A DNA stretch of 64,000 bases from Bdellovibrio sp. GTDB lineage: Bacteria; Bdellovibrionota; Bdellovibrionia; Bdellovibrionales; Bdellovibrionaceae. The notes below the pieces were generated by a model. It saw nothing but the letters and a program-made list of their open reading frames with translations. It was not told the origin of the DNA and ran no database searches. Below are positions 55,032 through 62,444 of this stretch, one piece after another. The stretch is from contig JACMRL010000016.1 of assembly GCA_014376435.1 (NCBI GenBank), positions 62,001 through 126,000 on the forward strand, given 5' to 3'. The position numbers and the translations under genes were made by a program. Every line of letters begins with the position of its first letter. Position 1 is the first letter of the stretch.

Positions 55032-55721
55032 ATGAAATTATTATTATCGTCTTTGGTTTTATTATCAGGTTTATTAGCGCAAGCTCAAATGCCGCCGTTC
55101 GCGGTGGTTAAAAGCGTCGAAATTGACGGCTCTGGCTGTGAAGCCGGTTCTGCATCAGTTATCATGACTCCAGATTTAAACTTCATGAGCGTTCTATATG
55201 ATCGTTTCAGTGCTGAAATCGGCAAAGGCACGGCAAATCCTAATGCAAAAAGCGCAGAGAAAAAATGTACCCTCAATGTTACCATACAAATCCCACCCGG
55301 CTGGAATTTTGAATTTGAATCGGTTGAATACCGTGGCTTTGTGAGACTTCCAAATCAAATGGCGTTGGCATATCAATTAATTTCAGCCGAAGTTTACGGT
55401 GGACGCGGCTTTGGCTTCGACCAAAACATCATGAAAGGTCCACGTACAGAAAATTTCGCATCGACTGTGAGTAATGCAAAAATCAGCGGCGCTGGCGGCA
55501 TCTTAGGAAAGATCGGCGCAATTAAAGGTCAAATCGATCAATTAAAAGCCGGCGGCGGTTGTTCAGTACAAGGACAAGAAACCAAAATCAAAATTCAATC
55601 TTTAATCGGAGTTAGAAATTTACTGGCTCAAATTTCAAAACCCGCGGTACAAATCGTAGTTGATTCGACCGATGCATCTTTCCGTCAGAATTTACGTTTA
55701 CGCTGGAGACAGTGTAATTAG
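55032..55721 (+). CDS. DUF4360-like secreted protein, paralogue
   Basis: A 229-residue protein with a signal peptide (LLLSSLVLLSGLLAQAQ). It shares the family pattern with the preceding gene: GSGCEAGSASVIMTPDLNFMSVLYDRF, KKCTLNVTIQIPPGWNFEFESVEYRGF and a C-terminal RLRWRQC. A Gly/Ala-rich insert (about residues 150-190) is absent from the first copy. GGGGG is just before the ATG. The two are tandem paralogues with a strong terminator between, so they are probably controlled separately. Confidence 0.75.
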   Translation: MKLLLSSLVLLSGLLAQAQMPPFAVVKSVEIDGSGCEAGSASVIMTPDLNFMSVLYDRFSAEIGKGTANPNAKSAEKKCTLNVTIQIPPGWNFEFESVEYRGFVRLPNQMALAYQLISAEVYGGRGFGFDQNIMKGPRTENFASTVSNAKISGAGGILGKIGAIKGQIDQLKAGGGCSVQGQETKIKIQSLIGVRNLLAQISKPAVQIVVDSTDASFRQNLRLRWRQCN

Positions 55722-55756
55722 TTTTTTCACTAACTTAAAACACGCTGCCAGAAGAT

Positions 55757-57394
55757 TTATCTAGCAGCTGTTTCGCCCCGTGATTTTTTAAAGTCTAAAT
55801 ATTCGCTATAAGTCATATCGTAAGTCGTTAACTGACTCTTATCGATCTCGAATACTTTCGTCGTAATTTCTTTTAAGAAAAAGCGATCATGGCTTACCAT
55901 CATCACTGTTCCGGGAAATGTTTTAATCGCGTTTAATAAAACTTCGCGAGATTTAATATCTAAGTGATTGGTTGGCTCATCTAATACTAAGAAATTAACC
56001 GGATGTGATAAAATACACGCTAATAAAACGCGCGATTTTTCGCCGCCGGATAAAACGGAAATTTTCTTTTCAACTTCTTCGCCCGAAAATAAAAATGAAC
56101 CCAGTAAATTACGAATAAAACCCAAAGTTGCATTCGGCACGCGGCCTTCAACTTCTTGCACGATCGTTTTTTTAGGATCTAATACGTCTAAAGAATTTTG
56201 TGAAAAGTATCCGTACTCGATACTGGGACCAACATTACAACTACCCGCCGTGCTATCGGTTTGGTTGGTGATGATTTTTAACAGCGTTGATTTACCTGCG
56301 CCGTTGATCCCGACAACCGCTACGCGGTCTTGGCGCTTAACTAAGCCCGTGGCATTAGCGAAGACTTGCTTTTCTCTTCCGTCGTCTAACTTATAAACTT
56401 TAGTTAAGTTTTGAAACTTTACGACTTCATCACCACCGCGGGGTGGTGCGGGCCATTCGAAAGCCATCGCTTTATCTTCGATTGGTACTTCGATACGATC
56501 GATTTTTTCTAATTTTTTAACTCGTGATTGCACTTGTGCGGCATGTGAGGCGCGCGCCGCAAATCTTGCGATAAATTCTTCCTCTTTAGCTAGCATATCG
56601 TCTTGGCGGGCGGCGGCGGCGATTAATTGCTCACGACGGATTGCTTTTTCACGGTCGTAAAAATCGTAATCACCACCGTAAGTGGTCATCGTACCTTGAG
56701 ATACTTCAACAATTTTTGTAACTAAGCGATTCATGAACTCTCGGTCATGGGAAGTCATCAGTACCGAGCCTTTAAATTCCTTCAGCCATTCTTCTAACCA
56801 AACGATCGATTCTACATCTAAGTGATTCGTCGGCTCATCCATTAATAAAACATCGGGTAATAATAATAAAATCTTTGATAAGCTGACACGCATCTTCCAA
56901 CCACCGCTAAATTTACCAACGTCGATTTGCATATCTTCTTTTGAAAAACCTAAACCGCCCAAAATTTCTTGCGCCCGTGAATCTAAATCGTAACCGCCCA
57001 TGGATTCAAATTCGCCTTGTAGATCACCGTAGCGTTCAACGACTCTCATCATTTCGTCTTCGCCTAATTCAGGATCTTGTAACTTTTCTTCAAGCTTGGC
57101 GATTTCATTTTTAATACTTTCTAAATTTCCCGCCGATAAAACTTCTTGCAGAACAGATCGGCCTTTCATCTCTTCGATATTTTGTGAAAAGTATCCGATG
57201 CGAATTTTATCTGGTTTGCTGATCGTCCCTTGATCTACAGACTCTTCACTCATGATCAGGCGAAATACGGTGGTTTTACCGGCACCGTTTGGGCCCACCA
57301 AGCCAATTTTCTCTCCGGGATTAATCTGGAAAGAAGCTTGCGAAAAAAGAATTCTAGAACCCTGCTGTTTTGTAACCGAATTAAATGCAACCAT
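55757..57394 (-). CDS. ABC-F family ATPase (translation factor type)
   Basis: A 545-residue soluble protein with two ABC domains and no membrane segment. Domain 1: VGPNGAGKTTVFRLI, KFSGGWKMRVSL, LLMDEPTNHLD. The linker (about 240-305) is charged and helical. Domain 2: VVGINGAGKSTLLKI, VLSGGEKSRVLL, LVLDEPTNHLD. ABC-F proteins act on the ribosome, some giving antibiotic resistance and others resolving stalls. The exact subfamily is not clear. It is divergent from the DUF2252 lipoprotein gene. Confidence 0.93.
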   Translation of the reverse strand: MVAFNSVTKQQGSRILFSQASFQINPGEKIGLVGPNGAGKTTVFRLIMSEESVDQGTISKPDKIRIGYFSQNIEEMKGRSVLQEVLSAGNLESIKNEIAKLEEKLQDPELGEDEMMRVVERYGDLQGEFESMGGYDLDSRAQEILGGLGFSKEDMQIDVGKFSGGWKMRVSLSKILLLLPDVLLMDEPTNHLDVESIVWLEEWLKEFKGSVLMTSHDREFMNRLVTKIVEVSQGTMTTYGGDYDFYDREKAIRREQLIAAAARQDDMLAKEEEFIARFAARASHAAQVQSRVKKLEKIDRIEVPIEDKAMAFEWPAPPRGGDEVVKFQNLTKVYKLDDGREKQVFANATGLVKRQDRVAVVGINGAGKSTLLKIITNQTDSTAGSCNVGPSIEYGYFSQNSLDVLDPKKTIVQEVEGRVPNATLGFIRNLLGSFLFSGEEVEKKISVLSGGEKSRVLLACILSHPVNFLVLDEPTNHLDIKSREVLLNAIKTFPGTVMMVSHDRFFLKEITTKVFEIDKSQLTTYDMTYSEYLDFKKSRGETAAR

Positions 57395-57496
57395 GGGATT
57401 GTTTTAAGGAATATCTAGACCAAAGTCACTTTATTTTAGGCTACATTTTTAAAAGCGACTTTATTTTCAGAGGAGAATCATTGAAACTGAAGGACT

Positions 57497-58669
57497 ATGA
57501 AACAAAAAATAATTTTAGCGATCTGTTTGCTTTTGGCTGGCTGTACGACCCCACTAAAAGAGCGAAATATTAGCAGCTTGTCTAATAAAGAAATCGACAG
57601 ACTTTGGGTTGTGGTTGATAAAAAACAGCGTAAAGATTCTTTGATTCGTAGCAACCCGCAACACTTCTGGGCGTGGATGGAAGCCAATTCACAAAAGCAA
57701 ATGAACGATCTGCTTAAATACGAAGGCGCTATTACTGCGGATCCACATTTTTTTAACTTTGCGGACGTACACGCTTCGGGCGGTCAAAACGGTTTGGCCT
57801 TAGTCGATGTGGATGACTCAGGTACTGGCCCATTTATTTTAGATTTTGTTCGCTACTCATTATTTGTAAAAGCTTACGTTAAAGATCAGCACGGCCAGAC
57901 CGATATGGCACAGCTTATACCTGATATGTACGACATGTACGTAAAAGGTCTTTCGCAAGAAAAAGTAAAAGCTCCTAAAGTTTTTCAAAATGTAATTAAC
58001 CAAAGCTATGCAAAGTTAAATCAAGAAAATGCAGCCTGGGTCGATAAAAATTTAGACAATCCACAAAATAAAGATTTTGGTTTAAGAAAAAAAGAAATCG
58101 GCTTACTCGATATTTCTAAAGAACGTAAACAACCGGCCAAAGATTTACAAAAAGCTTTGCTAGATGAAAACAAAGTAAAAGAAATTTATGACATAGGATT
58201 TACCGTGAATGATTCAGGCAGCAGTCGTGGTTTAAGCCGCTACTGGTTGTCAGTTCGTTTAGATAAAAACACTCGCCGTATTATTGAATGCAAACAATTA
58301 TCTCGCCCGGCGACCGACTACTACGAAACTCAAAAAGATAATTCGACCCGTATCGCGAACGTTTTAAAGTATTACTCTGATGTGCAAATTGACGATAGCT
58401 ACGTGATGAATATCGCTGCCGATTCATACTGGTGCCGTCCACGCGAATTTAAATTTATCCGCCGTGGTGATATCGAAAATTTATCAAAAGCGGATATGAA
58501 AGAGTTAAGCCTTTATTTAGCTTACTGGATAGGCTCAAAACAAAGTTTACAGCCAGGTGCTAAAGGCTATTTAAGCACACTTAAGAAAAACAATGACACT
58601 AGCGACCGCGTCGATAAATTAATCAACAACTACGAACGAAACATCGACAGCCTTTCACCGGGAAAATAA
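57497..58669 (+). CDS. DUF2252-family lipoprotein
   Basis: A 390-residue protein with a lipoprotein signal (ILAICLLLAGCTT, lipobox LAGC). DUF2252 signatures: ADPHFFNFADVHASG near residue 92, ALVDVDDSGTGPFILDFVRYSLF near 110, and a later CKQLSRPATDYY. These resemble kinase-like catalytic-loop residues in a fold related to aminoglycoside kinases. Most DUF2252 proteins are cytoplasmic; this one is anchored outside. Function unknown. It is divergent from the ABC-F gene. Confidence 0.8.
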   Translation: MKQKIILAICLLLAGCTTPLKERNISSLSNKEIDRLWVVVDKKQRKDSLIRSNPQHFWAWMEANSQKQMNDLLKYEGAITADPHFFNFADVHASGGQNGLALVDVDDSGTGPFILDFVRYSLFVKAYVKDQHGQTDMAQLIPDMYDMYVKGLSQEKVKAPKVFQNVINQSYAKLNQENAAWVDKNLDNPQNKDFGLRKKEIGLLDISKERKQPAKDLQKALLDENKVKEIYDIGFTVNDSGSSRGLSRYWLSVRLDKNTRRIIECKQLSRPATDYYETQKDNSTRIANVLKYYSDVQIDDSYVMNIAADSYWCRPREFKFIRRGDIENLSKADMKELSLYLAYWIGSKQSLQPGAKGYLSTLKKNNDTSDRVDKLINNYERNIDSLSPGK

Positions 58670-58840
58670 TTTAATTTAATTAGGCATTTTCTGACCGGAG
58701 CCCCCACCGATGCTTCTTGAAAAAACCAAAGCTCCGTGCGAGGGCAAAAAGCTCCTGAGATGATTAACAATTTTTGGCGAGTGTTGATTTGAGACGTTTA
58801 TTTAGACTTCAGATTGAGCCTATTTGTTTTTAGCTAGCAT

Positions 58841-60319
58841 ATGTTTAGCAACAAAGATGGTATGGGTATCAATCGTATTTTTAAATTGGGAAAATTTCAC
58901 GTGGACTGGGCATCAAACAAATTTGTCATTCTTTTGTTTATTACCATTTCGGCGATTTCTTCAACGGGATGGACGGCGAACCAATGCCGCCAGCTTTTCG
59001 AACGTAGAGTTGATAAAGTTCAAATTACGGAAGAGATTTATGAAAAAGAAGTAAAAGACTTGCGCGCGACTTTATCTGGAAAACTTGCTACCGTTTGGCG
59101 TAGTGAATGGAAAACTAAGTTAGAAGTCACAAAATCAAACCAATACGTTTTAAATTTAGCAGAAAAATTTCTCACACCTGAAACAAGTGCAACTGTTTTA
59201 AAAGACCTTGATATTAATAGCCCAAGCTTTACCCGTATCGTGCATGCGCGTATTTATGAACTTCAACAGAAAAAAATGTTAAGCGCGGCCGATGAATTAG
59301 GTGTTCGTGATAGCCCGCCTCCGGCTGGCGCCCGTGATACAACATTTACTTATTACACAAAACCAATTAGCAATGCCCAAGGTGATGGTAAACATCAAGT
59401 GCGTATTCGTACCTATTTGCGCGAAATAAAATACAGCGCAATTCCGGTGGGCGAAAGCGTACAAGGCTTTAATGTTTACGGAAAGCTTGTGACGTTAACT
59501 CGTGTGTCAGCTGACGCTTTAAAAATGGTAACCGGTACCGATAAAATCACGGAATCAGAGCAGGTTTTTACTTTCGAACAAATGACTTTGCAACATGGAC
59601 AGACAATGCGTTTATTTGCGCCGCATGGGCGTTCTTTCAAATTAGAAATTAAATCTGCTTTAGACGATGTCATCGCTGGAAAAAATTTACCGCTGTTAGC
59701 CGGTAAACACATGGTGCAAAAATTGGATGTTTCGCTCAGCATTCCTCAAGTTGCAATTTTATTTGCCCCGCTAAAAAATTTAACGCCGAAAGGTAAACTA
59801 AGTGAGTCTACAAGGCGTATCGAAAATTTAAAAGCAGAGCTTTTAACGAAAACTCCGGAAAATAAAGCGCGCATTGAAGCGGTGCTTGAAGTGCTTAGCG
59901 AGGCCGTCAGTAAAAATCCTGAATTTTTAGTCATTGAAGGAGCAACCGCTTATCACCGCACTGCTTTTGAAACAACCACCGGATTACAAACGACGATTGA
60001 CCGCGATCAAGGTATTTACTTAGGAGATATGTACGGAAATAATTTTCTAAAAAATCCGATTTACACAATCCAAACGAATCGTTTGATCATCACTAAAGCG
60101 AAAGATGCTCGTCACGTTGAACTGAAGGTACCGGTCACGTCGATGGAAAATTCGGTCGGAATTATTTTTGCCGATCCAGCCGCAGCACCTCCGCCGCAAA
60201 ATGCACAATATGATGCGCGCATTAAAGAGATGCTTAAGGTTTACCACCAATTCGTAAATACCGCAGATCATCCGGGAAAATTTAATTACATCCGTGAAAA
60301 TGGCGTCGACGTCGACTAA
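58841..60319 (+). CDS. Large exported protein, family not assigned
   Basis: A 492-residue protein. A hydrophobic segment (about residues 28-45, KFVILLFITISAIS then GWTA) acts as a signal or anchor. The middle part (about 165-285) alternates basic and acidic residues: HQVRIRTYLREIKYSA, EQVFTFEQMTLQHG, FKLEIKSALDDVIAG. Paired R-x-R-x-Y and E-x-K motifs recall the triphosphate tunnel of VTC/CYTH enzymes, but the match is too weak to claim. The start is unsure: ATG 58841 or 58862, neither with a good ribosome site. No partner gene is seen. Confidence 0.55.
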   Translation: MFSNKDGMGINRIFKLGKFHVDWASNKFVILLFITISAISSTGWTANQCRQLFERRVDKVQITEEIYEKEVKDLRATLSGKLATVWRSEWKTKLEVTKSNQYVLNLAEKFLTPETSATVLKDLDINSPSFTRIVHARIYELQQKKMLSAADELGVRDSPPPAGARDTTFTYYTKPISNAQGDGKHQVRIRTYLREIKYSAIPVGESVQGFNVYGKLVTLTRVSADALKMVTGTDKITESEQVFTFEQMTLQHGQTMRLFAPHGRSFKLEIKSALDDVIAGKNLPLLAGKHMVQKLDVSLSIPQVAILFAPLKNLTPKGKLSESTRRIENLKAELLTKTPENKARIEAVLEVLSEAVSKNPEFLVIEGATAYHRTAFETTTGLQTTIDRDQGIYLGDMYGNNFLKNPIYTIQTNRLIITKAKDARHVELKVPVTSMENSVGIIFADPAAAPPPQNAQYDARIKEMLKVYHQFVNTADHPGKFNYIRENGVDVD

Positions 60320-60642
60320 ATCACGTCTCAAAAAAAGATTTGAATCAGCTTGGTTCGATTCTTCGATCTAATTTGATAAAATAAAAAATAAATTGGAAAT
60401 ACTTCTGCCTTCGGAGTTAATCTTTATATATCGGATGAACATCAAAACTAACCTCGGCGGGTGCGTGAGAGTGGGTTTGATATACAGGAGGCAAATGTGA
60501 AGCGAAGAATATTTGATCACAATGATAAATCACCAAAATGAAGAAGAAACCTAATAAAATATTTTACCAAATAATTGTTTCTAGATGTTAATCTTTAACC
60601 AGAGGAGGCACTAGCGGACTTTTAACGTACGGGTTAAACCGT

Positions 60643-60737
60643 ATACTTCCTTTGCCTCAAGGCAAAGTCTGTGAAAACAGGTGACGCAAAGCTACAGGGG
60701 CTCTTGTCGAAAGACGGTGCTAGCCAGCTACCAAAGG
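60643..60737 (+). ncRNA. Cyclic-di-GMP-I (GEMM) riboswitch aptamer, free-standing
   Basis: The class I aptamer pattern is visible. GGCAAA lies at 60661. CTGT-GAAA-ACAG (60669-60680) is a 4-bp stem with the GNRA tetraloop. GTGACGCAAAGC follows at 60681-60692, the most conserved block of GEMM. A second hairpin closes on GTC-GAAA-GAC (60706-60715), and TAGCCAGCTACC at 60721-60732 matches the conserved 3' block. Two more hairpins precede it (TACGG/CCGTA at 60628-60643, and CTTTGCC/GGCAAAG, which would compete with the aptamer 5' strand). No gene follows on the plus strand; the terminator is at 60825-60866. The transcript is probably an independent RNA. I rate the class likely, not certain, because the third stem is atypical. 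Confidence 0.78.
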
Positions 60738-60824
60738 GTTAAAAATACCTGCGGTGTAAACTGCAAATGGAAGTAGCTAAAAAAGTTTCTAAAAATTTCA
60801 TCATGGATTGGTTTCATTCCCCTT

Positions 60825-60866
60825 AAACGCAGGCATTTCATAGATGAGAAGCTTGCGTTTTTTTTT
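60825..60866 (+). terminator. Terminator of the orphan riboswitch RNA
   Basis: AAACGCA-GGC...GC-TGCGTTT forms an interrupted stem (60825-60831 with 60854-60860) followed by nine T to 60866. It lies about 90 bases after the riboswitch 3' block and just before the convergent mltD stop. Confidence 0.75.
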
Positions 60867-60891
60867 GCTTAATCTAAATCCCTAAAAGATC

Positions 60892-62310
60892 TTAATTCTT
60901 CGACGCTACATTTCTTTTATGCTTCTTACCACTACCCGCTACTTTTTGATTTTTAGTTTTGTGCTGACTTGAAGAATTCTTCTGGAGTTTTTGCTCCATC
61001 ACGGCATTTTCAGGCAGAATTAATTTTACGCCCGATTTGATTTTACTTTTGCGCGATAAATTATTCGCCTTCTTTAAATCATTCACCGAAACTTTGTATT
61101 TTGTCGCAATCGAAGCTAATGAATCACCCGGCTGAACGATATAAACTTTAGCCGCTTGAAGTTCCGGACGTTTTTCTTTTAAAGGTGTGCGGTCTGGTAC
61201 AAAAATCTTTTGGCCAACGCGTAATTTTTTCTTACGGGCAAAATCATTGATATCACGCAAGTAGGCCACGGTTGTTTTATAACGACGAGCGATTGTTGAA
61301 AACGTATCACCCTTACGAATTTTGTATGGTTGAATTTCGTCTTGATCGGCCACGTATTCAATTTTATCCGTGATACTCTCTTTAGCCGCACCCATCGCTA
61401 ATTCGTATGACCCTGGCGGGATACGTAAGCCTAAAACATTGTCGGCGTCTAACGGAGCGATCTCGCCCTTGAATTTAGGATTTAGGGCTTTAAAATCCTC
61501 GTAATTCACGTTCATTTTTTCAGCCATTAAACGTAAGTTCACCGGCTGATTTAAAGTCACGTGATCAAATTCAATCGGCGGCATGTAATCGACGCCTTCA
61601 AAGCCGTACTTATCTGGATTTTTTGCAATGAGCTTAGCCGCGATATATTTTGGAATATAATCATCGGTCTCACGCGGTAAAGCGTGTTTATTTTTTGTTA
61701 ACAACCAAAAATCACGCGTCTTATATTTTTTTACGGCGCGGTCCACCCGGCCCTCACCCACATTGTAGGCAGCCATAGCTAAATACCATGAATTAAATCG
61801 TGTATATAAATCTTTGAAATATTGAGCCGCAGCTTGCGTAGATAAAACGGGGTCACGACGTTCATCGATGAGCTGATTGATTTGTAATTTATATTGTTTG
61901 CCCGTACCGCGAATAAACTGCCAATAACCAACCGCCGACGCATGGCTAAAGGCCTGCGAGCTAAAACCTGATTCAATTAAAGCGATGTAAAAAAGATCTT
62001 CCGGTAATTTATTATCGCGTAAAACTTTTTTCATTAAGGCTTCGTAACGGGTTGAACGTAAGAGGTAACGCTCCATATGTGGGCGTCCACGGCCTTGGAA
62101 ATAATTAATCCATTTATCTACGTTAGCATTTAGCTCAGTCGGGATAATCTCTAACTCTTCGCTGGGTTTTTCTGGAGCAACGTCGCTCATGCGAAATTTG
62201 GTTGGTTCGCCGATGTTAGCGGTAGCGGCCACTCCGTCACTTTTAGTTTCATTGTGCGCGCAGCCAAAAACTAGAAGACTGGCTGAAAATACTAAAATCA
62301 AATTTTTCAT
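60892..62310 (-). CDS. mltD: Membrane-bound lytic murein transglycosylase D, two LysM
   Basis: A 472-residue lipoprotein (signal ILVFSASLLVFGCAH, lipobox VFGC). A lytic transglycosylase domain spans about 85-230: the catalytic Glu in YIALIESGFSSQAFSHASAVG, WQFIRGTGKQY, and AAYNVGEGRVDRAVKK. Two LysM repeats follow (about 330-375 with YKIRKGDTFSTIARRYKTT, and 392-435 with YIVQPGDSLASIATKYKVS), then a Lys-rich tail. It cuts peptidoglycan to 1,6-anhydro products. It converges with the orphan riboswitch RNA. Full length for MltD. Confidence 0.93.
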   Translation of the reverse strand: MKNLILVFSASLLVFGCAHNETKSDGVAATANIGEPTKFRMSDVAPEKPSEELEIIPTELNANVDKWINYFQGRGRPHMERYLLRSTRYEALMKKVLRDNKLPEDLFYIALIESGFSSQAFSHASAVGYWQFIRGTGKQYKLQINQLIDERRDPVLSTQAAAQYFKDLYTRFNSWYLAMAAYNVGEGRVDRAVKKYKTRDFWLLTKNKHALPRETDDYIPKYIAAKLIAKNPDKYGFEGVDYMPPIEFDHVTLNQPVNLRLMAEKMNVNYEDFKALNPKFKGEIAPLDADNVLGLRIPPGSYELAMGAAKESITDKIEYVADQDEIQPYKIRKGDTFSTIARRYKTTVAYLRDINDFARKKKLRVGQKIFVPDRTPLKEKRPELQAAKVYIVQPGDSLASIATKYKVSVNDLKKANNLSRKSKIKSGVKLILPENAVMEQKLQKNSSSQHKTKNQKVAGSGKKHKRNVASKN

Positions 62311-62444
62311 AAAACCTCACGTCGTTCATTACTTAAAAACTGAGTTCTTAGGTTACAAACGATCCGTTGGTTTATCAATTTTTCTTAACTGAATGTAAGC
62401 TTTAAAAGCATGTTTTATCATTCACATCCTAGACCTTTGTCTAT

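Larger units (their letters stand above)
60320..60891. other. Intergenic region holding an orphan riboswitch transcript
   Basis: 572 bases between the exported protein gene and mltD. The first 270 bases are AT-rich with no convincing gene. The rest carries the cyclic-di-GMP riboswitch and its terminator, listed separately. No coding frame follows the riboswitch on its own strand. Confidence 0.7.

Noticed and set aside
58670-58840. Terminator-like GGAGC/GCTCC arms after the DUF2252 gene
   Set aside because: The arms are far apart, imperfect and not followed by a T-run.
60497-60541. 14-codon frame from GTG with AGGAGG upstream, ahead of the riboswitch
   Set aside because: Too short to support as a gene and no link to a longer frame; the ribosome-site-like sequence may be chance in a purine-rich stretch.
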